From the NCBI RefSeq assembly GCF_020509005.1, contig NC_063021.1, positions 3,596,001 through 3,660,000 on the forward strand: a stretch of DNA of 64,000 bases. Reading direction: 5' to 3'. Of the stretch, positions 25,263 through 37,380 are shown piece after piece. The notes below the pieces were generated by a model. That model worked only from the letters and a program-made list of their open reading frames with translations, was not told where the DNA came from and ran no database searches. Source of the stretch: Fulvia fulva (lineage: Eukaryota > Ascomycota > Dothideomycetes > Mycosphaerellales > Mycosphaerellaceae). Within the stretch, counting starts at the first letter, position 1; every line of letters starts with the position of its first letter. The position numbers were made by a program, and so were the translations under genes.

Positions 25263-26423
25263 ATGGGTGACCACGCCACCGATAGAGGTGTCAACCTCGA
25301 CAACCAAGACACTCTATTCCACTTTAGTAAGTGGACTAACATCCCCTTCTCGAACGCCGCTACCTTCGGTACCTAGGCAAACGCCAACCCCGACACCGCC
25401 TACGCTCTCATCAACCGCACCGTCTCCTCTTTCCGCGAGACCGCCTAGTAGGTCGAGCAAGCAAACAACCAAGTAACATACCTTCAAGGTATTATAAACA
25501 CCTTCTAGAACCTCGCCCCGCACGCCGACGACAACCGCCGCTAGCACTTCTCTAAGAAGGTCAACGACCTAGACGAGTTCGACGGCAACAAGAGTAAGTT
25601 TGAGGCATTTGAGACACAGCTCACCATCAAGCTGTTGGCTAATGCCGACCACTTTCCGCAAGAGAAGGACAAAGTCACGTACGTCTTCTCCCTCCTTCGG
25701 GGAGACGCCGCGGCTTAGGTACAACACTATATCGACAACGCCACGCAGACTATCGGCTGCCCGGACGTCCTCACCTTAATGCAGGACCTCCGTGCTGCCT
25801 TTAGTGATCTAGACCGTAGAGCCACCGCCTAGAACGCCATCTACAACCTCCTCTAGAAGAACAAGAGCTTCGCCGAGTACCTCGCGGCCTTCAACCGCGA
25901 CATCGGGTTCACCGGCTACAACGAAGAGACCAAGAAGAGCACTCTCCGCCGTAGTTTGTTAGCAGAGCTTCTTCGAGCCCTCGAGGATAAGGACGTCGGT
26001 GCTATAAGCTTCCGTGAGCTCGTCGAGACCTGCTAGCGCCTCGACTCCAACATAAAACATACCGCCTCTCTCCTCGCTTCCCGTTCTCAAGGTCGTCAGC
26101 CTCGTGGTCCCGGAAGCCACTTCGCTGCTCCACTAGGCGCCGCCGCTCCTACGGCTCTCCCTCCCGTCTCTATAGGTAACGCTATAGATCTTAGCGCTAG
26201 TGCCGCCGTCCCTCGAGTCTAGGGCCTCGTTAACGGTAAGCTCACTCCCGAAGAGAAGCTTCGCCGTCGCTAGGCCGGACTCTGCACCTACTGCGGCGGT
26301 CTAGGCCACATCGTAGCCAACTGTCCGTAGCTCGCTGCCCGTAACGCCCGCAACCCGGTTCGCGGCGCTATCGGCGCTATCGAGCCTGCTCCTACTGCTC
26401 CCGCTAAGCAGGAAAAAGCCTAG
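25263..26423 (+). pseudogene. gag: G2b gag, RIP-mutated
   Basis: Collinear with G2c gag. Many CAG to TAG and TGG to TAG changes are present, and internal Met codons became ATA. The knuckle region near 26282-26330 has lost several residues. Not translatable. Confidence 0.92.
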
Positions 26424-29400
26424 GTCTTCCTTATCGACGCGATGAAGACCAAGAACAACGTTTACCGAAAGTGAAGAGAGGAAAGAAGTTGAGGATCAAT
26501 ACAGCACAGCTAGACCTATACGACGAGACGGGCAAGGACTACGCTTGCAAACCGTTCGTTACGAATATAAATATCGGCTTAAAGAAACTCTCTTCTTCCA
26601 ATCTCACTCTTATGGACACTGGCGTACTAGGCGAGTCTTTTATGGACTATAAACTCGCGACCTCTCTTAACCTCGAACCCTAGGAACTGAAGTACCCTCG
26701 CACCCTTAAACTCTTTAACGGCACGGAGACTACTACTAGTAAGATTACTCATGTTGTACACACGTCAATCACCCTCGGAGGCAAGCGTATGTCGATCACT
26801 AGCTTCCTTACGTCCCTACCGCATCAGAAGTTTATCCTCGGCCTCCCCTAGTTCAGACGACACCGACCTATTATCGACTGGACTTCCCTTACTATCAGCT
26901 TCCCTCCAGAAGTTCCTCCGGCACCTCCGCCTTCTCCGCCGCCTTAGCGCGGTCCTAAGTATACCAAGATCTTCTAGGTGAACGCCGCTGCCTTCACCAC
27001 TACTACTAAGCAGCCCAAAGCTTAAGTCTTCGCCGCCTCTCTCCGCGATATCGACATCGCCCTCGAGAAGCTCGACAAGAAGCGTACACCTACCGACCCT
27101 GCTACGAAGGTCCCTCCTTAGGCACACCACATCCTCTACGTATTCGATGCTAAAGCCGCAGACGAGCTACCTCCTCATCGCCCTCACGACCACAAGATTA
27201 AGCTAGAAGAAGGTGTAGAGACACCGTTCGGACCGTTATATTCTATGTCCCGAGAAGAGCTTATCGTCCTCAAGAGATACCTCGAAGAGAACCTAAAGAA
27301 GGGGTTCATTCGAGCGAGCCGTTCTAGCGCTAGTAGTCCCGTTATGTTCGTTAAGAAGCCCGGCGGTGGTCTACGCTTCTGCGTAGACTACCGAGGCTTG
27401 AACGCTATTATAAAGAAGAACCGCTACCCAATACCGTTGATTTAGGAGACGCTCGAGCGCCTCTCTAAGGCCAAGTACTTCACTAAGCTCGATGTTATCG
27501 CTACGTTCAACAAGTTACGAATGGCAGAAGGACACGAGTATCTCACAGCCTTCCGTACTCGCTACGGGCTATTCGAGTCGCTCGTTATGCCCTTCGGCGT
27601 TTGTAACGGGCCTAGTACCTTCTAGAACTTCATTAACGACATCCTTTAGGAGTTCCTCGATCAGTTCTGCACTGCCTACATCGACGACATCCTAGTCTAC
27701 AGCGAGACTAAGGAGGAGCACCGCGAGCACGTCTATAAGGTCCTTTAGAAGCTCGTAGACGCCGGCTTATAGCTCGACATCGACAAGTACGAGTTTGAGA
27801 AGACCGAAGTCAAGTTCCTTAGTTTGATCATTACCGCAGACGGCATCAAGATGGACCAAGAGAAGATCGACGCTATCGTCGAATAGGATGCTCCTACGAA
27901 CGTCAAAGAGGTCTAGGGTTTCCTAGGCTTTGCCAACTTCTACCGCCGCTTTATCCACGCATTTTCGGGCGTGGTACGCCCTTTAACGAAGCTCACGCGC
28001 AAGGGTAAGAAGTTCGCCTGGACCGACGAATGCCAGGAGGCTTTTGACTTGCTCAAAGCGAAGTTTGTTAAGAACCCGCTTCTACGGCACTTCGATTTCG
28101 AACTGGAGACCCGTATAGAGACCGACGTATCCGACGGCGTAGTAGGCGGTGTCCTGCTACAACGCCGCTCGCCTGAATCCCCCTAGTTACCTGTCGCCTT
28201 CCTCTCTAAGAAGATGACCGCCACGGAGTGTAACTACGAGATCTACGACAAGGAGCTTCTCGCTATCGTCAAAGCTTTCGAAGAGTAGCGCCCCGAGCTC
28301 GAAGGCTCTGCTATGCCCGTCTAAGTAAGCTCCGACCATAAGAACCTCGTCTACTTTATAAAGAGCAAGCTGCTTAATCGTCGCTAGGCCCGCTAGAGCG
28401 AGTTCCTCTCCCGGTTCAACTTCGTGATCTCGTACACGCCCGGCAAGGCCAACTCGATAGCCGACGCCCTTACCCGCCGCCCTGGTGACTCTCCAGTTGA
28501 TCGAAGAGGGGGCCGGCAAATCGCAGGGCAACAAGTCATCAAAGAGCACAACCTCTCTTCCGAGCTTCGAGAGTACCTATCGAACGGCCAGCCTACGCTC
28601 GCCGCTTCCTTTGCTACTCTCGTGCTCGCTCCTACCTACCTTAACGAGAGTGACGATGAATCCGAGCCTAAAGAATACGCCTCGGACGCTAAGGACTTGA
28701 ACGACGATGAAGAGGGCTTAGTAACGACCGACGGCTCATCCGAATCAGACTTTAAGGGGTTTAATAATAAGGAGCAGCCCGAAGGCATCATGGCACGAGT
28801 ACGAACAGCGTACGATGCCGACATAGACGCCTAAGAGTTAGTTCAGGCCCTTAAATCTAGCGCGAGGACATTCCCGGGCTTCTCGCTATCCGAGTACGAG
28901 CTCTAGGGAGGTGTCGTCTACTTCCGTAAGAAGCTTTACGTACCGCAGCCCGAAGGCTCTAATATCCGAGCTAAGATTCTTCAAATCATCCACGACTCCG
29001 CCTCTAGGGGTCACCTAGGCGTAGCCAAGACCCACAAGCTCCTCGCTAGGTATTACTAGTAGCCGCATTCCTAGAAGGACGTCCGCCGCTACGTGCTGAA
29101 CTGCGCTACTTGCCGAAGAGCCAAAGCTAACCGCCACCGTCCCTACGGTCTCTTGCACCCTCTCCCGGCTCCTGATCGTCCGTAGAAGCACATCACTATA
29201 GACTTTATCACCGATCTTCCTTACGGCAAGACCTTTAGCGGCGTGAAAGCAAAGGCCCTTCTAGTGATCGTGGACCGTCACTCCAAGGACCGGTACATAA
29301 TCCCGTGCTAGAGCATGACCGTAAAGGAGACTGCTCGCTTGTTCTACGAATTCGTCTGGCGCTTTCAAGGCCTCCCGGATAGCATCACCTCTGACAGAGG

Positions 29401-30238
29401 CACCCAGTTCATCTCGTACTTCTAGAAGCGTCTGTGTGCTATCCTAGGCATTAAGCATAACCTCTCGACCAGTTTTTAGCTATAGACCGACGGCTAGACC
29501 GAAATTACGAACGCTATCCTCGAGCAGGTCCTTCGTTACTTCGTCGACTACCACTAGAAGGATTGGCCTCAGCATATCCCTACGGTAGAGTTCGCTACTC
29601 GTAACTAGGACTCGGAGACTACTAGCTACTCTCCCTTCTATACTACGAGAGGTTACCACCCTCGTATAGGCATAGAACTAGAAGAACCTCTCCCGCCTAC
29701 CGAAGACGCAAACGAGCAAGCAGTAGACGAGTTCGCTACTATACTCTTACAGATCTATAAAGAAGTTCACGACGAGATGGTGTACGTACAAGCAATCTAC
29801 GAGGATCAAGCCAATCGTCGTCGCTAGCCAGCTCCCGACTACTAAGTAGGCGATATGGTCTACCTCAACTCCAAGAACATCAAGACAGACCGCCCCTCCA
29901 AGAAGCTGAACTGGAAGAACCTAGGTCCTTTTAAGATCACCGAGCGTATTAGTTCACACGCCTACCGTCTAGCTCTTCCTGCGAACATAAAGATCCACGA
30001 CGTCTTCCATCCCGTACGCCTTCGGCCGTCGGCTGAGGACCTATTCTCGAACCAAAACCAAGACATGCCAGGTCCTCCCGATGAAGTAGAAGTCGACGAG
30101 CCTATTAACCTACCTTCTGACGACTATGCCGTCCGCAAGATCCGGGGAATCCGCGTAGAGCCCAACGACGTTAAAGGACTACCGCCGATCAAGTATAAAG
30201 TCGAATAGCAAGGTTGCCCTGAGTAGGATACCTTATAG
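26408..30238 (+). pseudogene. pol: G2b pol, RIP-mutated
   Basis: Protease, RT, RNase H and integrase domains all align with G2c pol, with dozens of TAG stops. The YIDD codons near 27675 survive. It retains the sequences deleted from G2a near 22200 and 23206, so it was not copied from G2a after those deletions. Confidence 0.93.
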
Positions 30239-30471
30239 GAACCTATCCAACATATTATCTTCAATCGTCAAGCAATCGAAGAATACCACGCCCGCGCAGA
30301 CGGCCTAGAAGTCAACATCGGCAGGCTCTTCGAATCTGAGCTCTTCGACGGGGCTTACCAATAGTGTATCGACTATGACATTAGGCCTAGGCCTGGTACT
30401 AAAGCTGAACATCCTCGATATATAGAACTACTACGGCTTCGTAGGAACTTAGCTTTGTTCGGGGGGGCTAC

Positions 30472-30991
30472 TGTCATGGTCTCCCTATAGAGAGTACAGA
30501 AGGTGGGGACAGAAGAGCCTCAGAGTGCTCAGAAGTCGTCAAGAAGTGACAGTCCAGCTTGGTGTGTGAGCGCTAAGAATCACATGCCCCGTAATATTCA
30601 CTACGGGACCCAGCCCTCCAAATTCACCCCTCTACCAAACCTTGACAGATTCACTTCGGCTCGTGACTATGTGACTCACGGCACTCCCGCGAGCACCCGC
30701 GACTACGCTGGACCCTGGAAGAAGTACGTGGAAGACTCGGAACGTAGGGCAGGTTGGAATAAGGTTTTGAGCAAAGCTGCTAAGCGCGGCTTCGCACGGG
30801 TTAGCCCTGTTAATGCGGGGACACGCACTCGCGAGGGTCGCGTATAAATATCTGGCCTTCCCTAGGCCTCTCTTGCTTCCTTCGTCTTTTGTTTTGTGTA
30901 GCAATTATACTATACCCTTTTGTATCTGCACTTCGCACCTGCATTCTCGCTTTCACCCTTGCATCTCACAGGCCAGGCTCTCGCCCTGACA
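30472..30991 (+). repeat. G2b 3' LTR
   Basis: 520 bp. Its RIP changes differ from those of the G2b 5' LTR, so the two LTRs were mutated independently. Confidence 0.94.
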
Positions 30992-30996
30992 ATAAG
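30992..30996. repeat. ATAAG, third copy
   Basis: Right-hand TSD of the G2 tandem. Copia B LTR sequence resumes directly after it. Confidence 0.95.
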
Positions 30997-31073
30997 CTAA
31001 GTCATCGTAGATGCCTTAGGCTACTAGATCACTTCCTGATTGTTAACTCCCTTTAAGATGCTACATCTTAACA
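30997..31073 (-). repeat. Copia B 3' LTR, proximal 77 bp
   Basis: Resumes with CTAAGTCATCG and ends CATCTTAACA. It completes the 235-bp LTR begun at 18259. Confidence 0.92.
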
Positions 31074-31099
31074 CTCCTACTCATCTCGTATAGGAGGTT

Positions 31100-34000
31100 A
31101 TAGTCTGCTCACTTCCTATTAATAGTACTTAGACCTTTTTATGACAGGTTTAGCTAGCTTATAAACCTCTAGAAGTATAGACTAGTCTTTAGTTTTATAA
31201 ACCCGTCTATAACTATCTTAGAGGTTAGGGTGTACTTAATAGTAATAAGCCTCCTCTATTAAAGTTCCCTAATAGTGTTATAGGCAATGTTAATGTGCTT
31301 CGACTTGTTATAAATATGTGTATCTTTTACTAGGGTGAGGGTAGCTTGATTAGCACCTCTTAATTAGACTAGTCTTAAATTTGATACAGTCTTCTGGTTT
31401 CTAGTGATTCTTAGTTAATAGGGATAGTCTCCTACTAACTCTAGACAATCCATTTCTCTTAGTAGTGAAGCTAGGAATTAGGACTGCTTCGTATATACAT
31501 TTATAGCTATATATTCAGCCTCTATTATAGATATTGCTACAGACTTTTGCTTCTTGCTTATCTAAGAAACTAGTGCCCTATAGAGGAAGAAGACATACCT
31601 AAGGACTGAGACTCTGTCTACTTTGTCTATTATATAATTAGAATTATAGTATCTAATAAGGTGTCCTTTTCTAGACTTTGAGAACTAAAGTCCTAGATCA
31701 GGGTATGATCTTAGGTACCTAGTGATCTTCTTCAAAGCCTTTATATAGTAGGTAGATAGGTCACTTACAAATGAGCTTATCCTTCCTAGGGTAAAAGCAA
31801 TGTCTAGCCTTGTGATTGTTACTAGCTATATCTAAGTACTATTAATACTCTAGTACTCTGCCTTATCATACCTCTTATCTATATGGCTTGAAGGTTTAAG
31901 GGCCTTATAGCTGTCTATAGGTGAGTGTATAGGTGCTGCCTTCTTATAGTTCATTCCTATCTTAGCTAGGCTGTCCCTAATAAAGTGTCCTTAGTCAAGT
32001 TTTAGGATTACTCTCTTCCTGTCCCTTATGACTCTTATACTAAGGATCTTTTCAGGTTCACCTAGATCTTTGATCTTAAAGATCTTGCTAAGTTCTCTTT
32101 TGAACTAGAGAACATCTGTCAACTTTAGTGTAGTAATTGGAATGTTATCCACATATATAAGGATTATGATCTCCCTCTTCTTATAGATAAGTAGGCATAG
32201 ATCTACTTCTGACTATATGAATCCAATCTCTCTAAGCTTTAACATATAGAGTTGATTCCAATCTCTAGCTGCTTACTTAAGTCTATATAAGCTTTTAAGG
32301 ATTTTAAACACTATGTTTAGTAGAAGCTCAACTCCTAGTAGTAGTAACATGAAGATGTCTTTATAGAGGGTACTTTCTATAAATATATTGTTCACATCCA
32401 CTTAGTAAAGATAAAGATCCTTCTTATATATAATAGCTATAAACACCCTAAGGGTGTCCTATCTTACTATAGGTATAAATGTCTCTATAAAGTTAACACC
32501 AAACTTCTATAAGAAGCCCCTTATAACTAGTCTAGCCTTGAACTTTTCAATAGCTCTACTAATGCTTCTCTTAATATCAAAGACCTATCTTGATATAACT
32601 AGATTTGCTCCTTTTAGTAGAACAGAATTTTCCTAGGTGTTATTACTCTATAGAGCATCTAGTTCCTTTTGGATTGCTTCCTTCTAAAGATGTCCCTATT
32701 TCTTGTCATTTATAGTATCCTTATAGGATTTTGGAATTAGGACCTCTTACTTATATATAATAGCTTCTATAGTTGCTATAAAGGCCATTTCCTTAACTTC
32801 TTCTAGGAATTCGCTATCCTATAGTATTGAACTGTCTACTGATTATATAGCTATAAAGAAAGCTTAGTGAAAAGTAGCAAGGTTCTCTAAGAGGTCTATT
32901 GCTTCTCCTACTTTAGTAGTTAGTTTAGGCTTAGGGACTATAGATTCTAGGGCTTTCTGTTTCATGTTATAGCCCTTAACATTATAGTCAGCCTTTCTCT
33001 TTCTAAGGGATGATTTAGGGACCGTCACTTATGACCTAGTAACGTCTATTTCCTAGGGATCTAGGGAGCTTCTCTTAATTAGCTAATCGATTTTCTGAAA
33101 TTCCCCTACGTTCTCCGGAGGTTAGGGAAGTTATATAAACAGCTTTCTCGGCTAAGCGACTTTATGGCTCTTAATTGGCTAATCTATTTCGGGTGTGCTC
33201 TAATAGACGCCTAAATAGTAGGTAGATTGTCCTAAGGATACGTTCTTCCTCGGCCTTCCTAAGGGCTTCCTAGCTAGTGTACTACTTAGTAGATTCAATG
33301 TTAGAACATTAAGACCTATATTACCTCTAGGCTAGTCCTTAAAGAAGTCTATATGTGTGTGTTGTTTAACAGCTCTTATGTCTAGTTCCTAAAAGAGCTA
33401 GGCTTTAGCTATGTTTTTAATATACCTAATAAACACTACTTCTTTACCCCTATTTGTTAGCTTGTCACTTCTTGCCTATTAAGGTTAGGATCTTATGTCT
33501 ATATAGACAATAGCTTTGTATCCCTAAACTTTCAAATAGTCAATAGTCGGTTTGATACTATCAAAAGCCTTATCTAGTGAAACCTTAAACCTATCGTAAT
33601 CTAGGCCGTTTAGCAGTTTGTTCCTTATATAAGTTTGGGCCTCTAGTGCTTTAGGCCAAAATTCAACCGCTATTTTAGCCTCTTTAAGCATTGCCCTTAT
33701 AGAGTCCTCTAAGGTTTGTATTGACCTCTTAACTAGTCCATTCTATAGAGAGTTGTATACCTTAGTCGGCTCGAGCCTAATCCCTAAATCCTTCTCCTAC
33801 TACTTTACTAATACAATAAGTTCTTTTATATTGTCAAGTCTTACTACTTTTAGCTACGCTAATGATTTCCTCTCTACTTTGATCTTCTAGTTCTAGAGAG
33901 CAACTAGAGCATCTTCTCTTTTCCTAAGAGGAAAGGTCTACTTCTTCCTAGAGAAGTTGTTAATAATCTCAAGCTAGTATTTAAATCCTAGTCTTGAGAT

Positions 34001-34798
34001 TAGTAGTAGGCCACATATGTCAATAGATATAAGGGCAAGTCTTTTAGGTCTTCTCTCTATAACTTTGCCTTTATACTTCTTCATCTTTACTATTAAACAT
34101 ACTCTATACTAGTGAAAGCTATCCTTAGGGATAGGAATTGGTTCTTTTAAGTCTATTACCTTATAAAGATTCTGGAGCAAATTCTTCCCAAAGTGTACAA
34201 ATCTTCTATACTAAAGCTCCTACTACTTTAGGTCGGTCTCTAATTGAGTAGTCACAAAGGCATTCTCTATTAGTAGTGCATATAATGAGTAATGTGCCCG
34301 TTCTTATAGGAGAGGAGAAATCTTATTAATGAATAGAACCCCCCTAAGGAGCTTTGTCTAGACAATAGTCTTACTAGAGGGGGAAATAAGAGAAAATAAT
34401 AGAGGTTATATACTCAACTACTTGCTAAACTAGTTCTATAAAACCAGGTTCACTCCTAGCTTAGGTATAAGTAGGACATCTTCTAAAACAACTTTTCTAC
34501 TAGCTCTCCTACTCATCTCTATATTCCTAATATAAGTGGCTAATAAAAACCCACCTCCTACTTTGATCCATTTCTTCCTTATTAAGGGAGTTGTAGATCT
34601 TAAGAGGCAGCTTTAGTCAGTTATATAGGATGAAGTATAGGAGTTAAGTAACTACTCTAACGAGGGGAACTTACCTTAGACTTCTATAGTTAAGTAAGCC
34701 ACTTTATTATACTTATCATTATTAGACATTGTCTCTAGGAATAAGCTGCATGAGTCACGTGACTCTTAGGCGGCAAACCTTTTCTAGTCTTCTTTACT
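31100..34798 (-). pseudogene. pol: Copia B pol: protease, integrase, RT, RNase H
   Basis: Mirror image of Copia A pol at high similarity. On the minus strand RNase H lies near 31500-31650, the RT motif YVDN (from YVDD) near 32143-32155, the RT N-terminus near 32500, the integrase core near 33650-34050, and the protease near 34420-34560. A short plus-strand ORF at 32454-32636 is antisense to RT and has an identical twin in Copia A. RIP stops throughout. Confidence 0.88.
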
Positions 34799-34908
34799 TA
34801 TAAGAACCTTAGCGAGTATAAATCTGAGATATAGGAAAGCTACCTAAGAAAACTCTAAATATAAAGCTAAGCGCTAAGCCGGCGGTATATTTAGATAAGA
34901 ACGTCGTA
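34799..34908 (-). repeat. G3 3' LTR (110 bp)
   Basis: TATAAGAACC to ACGTCGTA on the plus strand. It matches 52508-52617 at all but a few, mostly RIP-type, sites. It is very short for a Gypsy LTR. Confidence 0.82.
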
Positions 34909-35446
34909 TCCTCCCCTACTAGACCCTAATACACCTATATTAGCCTAAGACGGCCAGCCTGATCGCCTATAAACTTAAATCGATAACAAAAGAGATCCTA
35001 AAGCTTTAGCTTCCTTCGTCGTAGCTTCCTAGCCTACGACCCTTTAGCTCACTTCACTCCGTATATATAACTGCCTTACGCGGCTTAACTCTACTACCTA
35101 AGCTCACTACGAGCTCACTGACCCCGTTAGATAACCTCGCCGCGAGCTTCTTACGCGTATACGCGCCTTCCTATATCGTTAGAAGCTCGTAGTATTAGGT
35201 AGCTCGTATAGAACGTAAGCATAAAAGCACGCTCTTATTCTAAATCAATCTGACTACAAACATTAACCTTTAAGCTTACTAAGTCTTTAACAACCTCTTC
35301 GCCCTTCGGTAGCTTCTTCCTTAACCTTCTTTAGCCTTAGCTAACTTATTCTTAATTAGATTAAGGTATATAAGCCGCGCCGCGGTATCGGCGTTAACGT
35401 AGTAATACTAACGTGTTTTAGACTCCTTTCTTCCTTATAGCTCACT

Positions 35447-35909
35447 ATAGCTCCTGTCCCGCGCTCTCCTTAAGGCGAGGAGTTAATAGCTTAGATAGAC
35501 GCCCTTACCGTTACCTATACTTCGGCCGTATCTAATAACTTCCCGCGGCTCCCCGTTCGTACTAAGACGCGCCTTCCGGATATACCTACCGGATAGTCAG
35601 CCGGTTAGTAGACTCGGCTCTACGCCTTCTAGTTTAAAGTCTAGTTCTCTCGCGACGTTATTAAGCTAGACGATTAGATCGCGCTATAGTTAGCCCGTAT
35701 CGCGCGCTAGTATCTAAGGATCGACGGAGGAGCTAGATTCTTTAAGATGATTTATATACTCCCTTCGCGCTATAGCCGCTTCTAGTTTAGCGGCGTTCTA
35801 AAGCTAGTAGCCGCGTTAGACTCCGACTTCGACGTCTTCGAAGAGGTCCCTAAGGGCGGTATTCTAAGGTAGCCTAGCGCTTTTAGACCGTATACTATAT
35901 AAACTAGGC
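35447..35909 (+). pseudogene. G3 antisense ORF, first exon-like piece (unknown protein)
   Basis: Opposite to G3 gag-pol. Starts at ATA (35447), probably a former ATG in the context CACTATGGC, giving M/I-APVPRSPQGEELIAQID. It continues open apart from RIP-type TAG/TAA: TKTRLPDIPTG, FSRDVIKLDDQIALQLARIA, FDVFEEVPKGG. It is interrupted by LINE L2 at 35910 and continues at 40886-41014 and 47311-48430. The codon pattern (stops only at former Gln/Trp codons over 150 codons) supports real coding. I recognise no domain. It could be an extra retrotransposon gene or a captured host fragment. Confidence 0.6.
35896..35909. repeat. 14-bp target-site duplication of LINE L2
   Basis: TATATAAACTAGGC is repeated exactly at 40872-40885. 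Confidence 0.92.
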
Positions 35910-36059
35910 ATCGCTTATCGATCTCTACGCTAAAACAAGACACATTCGAAAGCTCTTATTAAGGCCATTCTAACGATATACAAAGCAGGCCACTGCCCCT
36001 AGGACTAAGGGAGTTCTACCTTATTTAATCTAGACAGCTTAAAGCTCTCTTCACCCTGT

Positions 36060-37380
36060 TTCTTCAGCTCCAAACGCCGCGGAGGTGCCTAGCTACATTA
36101 GGCAACTCCTAGGCAATAGTAGCCTAGGCTACGGCACTAACGGCGCCTACGGCCCTATAGGCGAAGCCCCCCTAAGACAACTAGTAGCAACTTATAGAGG
36201 ACGTAAAAAGTATAGAAACTAACGATCAGCTCCCTTACCGGTCTCTATAGGTAATGATTACTTAGCTACGTACGGCGCTTATACTGTCGTATTACCGAGG
36301 GCAATAAGAAATAAGGACGACGTCCTAGGCGATTAGTAAGGCCACCCGGAATCAACACCCCTATAGCTAGGTATCCGTCGCGGTATCGATACTAGGCCCC
36401 CGCCTAACGCACGATATAGTTACGATCCGCATTGTAGCAAAGGAAGACTAGGCCGAAGTTACGAAGCTATCGAATAAGGAGCTCGCCTAACGAATCAACT
36501 AACTAGGGGTGGTCGTAGTGAACTAATAGTCTAACGGCACTCTATAGATCTATACTAGCTCTACTACTACTAGGAGGCACCTAGAGGCATAGCTATAGTG
36601 GGCATCTAAGGTTACGGCATTAGCGAAGGTCTTAACGAAACAATTCACGATCCTAGTCCACGACATGCCTAAGGAGTTTGACCTAACTAACTAGGGTCAC
36701 CTACGCGCTCTCTAAGAGGACAACCCGGTTACTCTTAACTCTCTAATCCAGAAGGCGACTTGGCTCTATAGGAAATGGCTAGAAGGCAAGAAGGCCTCGG
36801 CGCTAATAGTATAGCTATAAGACGCGAAAGCGGCGGATCTAGCGATAGAACAAGGCCTAGTCTAGTAATATAGCCTTAAGATAGTAGAAAAGCACTCCTT
36901 ATCCTTTCGTGTCCTCTAATGCTTCAAATGCTAATAGTATAGACACTAAACCTATACGTGTACAAACAAGTAGGCCTACTCGAACTATATAGGAGACTAT
37001 ATGTCTAGGGACTATATATCGACTATAAGACGGTACGCGAACTGTCCGGGGCACTACCTATTGTATAGTACGGAATGCCTATAGCGGAAACTAGCGAAAA
37101 ACAAGGCAATTATAAACAGAACCGTCGCCCTAAGATTCTACGGCGACCGTAAGGCTAGCCTATACCGGAACTAACTAGCGGCGGTCGGGTATAAGCGCCC
37201 TAGGGCCGAGAACGATATAAAGGATACGCAACCTAGGGCGTACGGGAGGCCACGTACTCTACTAGCTACGGCGAGGGAATCTAACTAGGCCCGGCTCCCC
37301 TTTAGTATATAGCCGATAGGCGTAGACTAGGACGTATAGGGCAGTAGGACATAGGACGATATAGAGGAAATGATTGTAGA
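36060..37380 (+). pseudogene. L2 ORF1: gag-like protein with zinc knuckles
   Basis: Read through RIP stops, the N-terminal half is charged and helical (VAKEDQAEVTKLSNKELAQR near 36430). A region reading FDLTNQGHLRALQEDNPVTL follows near 36670, then zinc knuckles: CFKCQQYRHQTYTC near 36915-36960, a second with Cys read as Tyr, and a third ending YSTEC near 37075. Three CCHC knuckles are typical of Tad/I-type ORF1. Function in the family: RNA binding and RNP formation. Confidence 0.75.

Larger units (their letters stand above)
24701..30991 (+). mobile_element. Gypsy G2b (RIP-mutated copy)
   Basis: 6291 bp, the same length as G2c, so it lacks the two G2a deletions. Alignment by eye with G2a and G2c shows changes that are almost all C to T at CpA or G to A at TpG. 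For example, CCCAGCAGG became CCTAGTAGG near 25445, and GTGAACACC became ATAAACACC near 25495. Some stretches are untouched (25596-25715, 28460-28633). Confidence 0.95.

Noticed and set aside
24701..30991. TAG-rich frames as evidence for an alternative genetic code
   Set aside because: The unmutated copies G2a and G2c use CAG and TGG at the same positions, so the TAGs are RIP damage.
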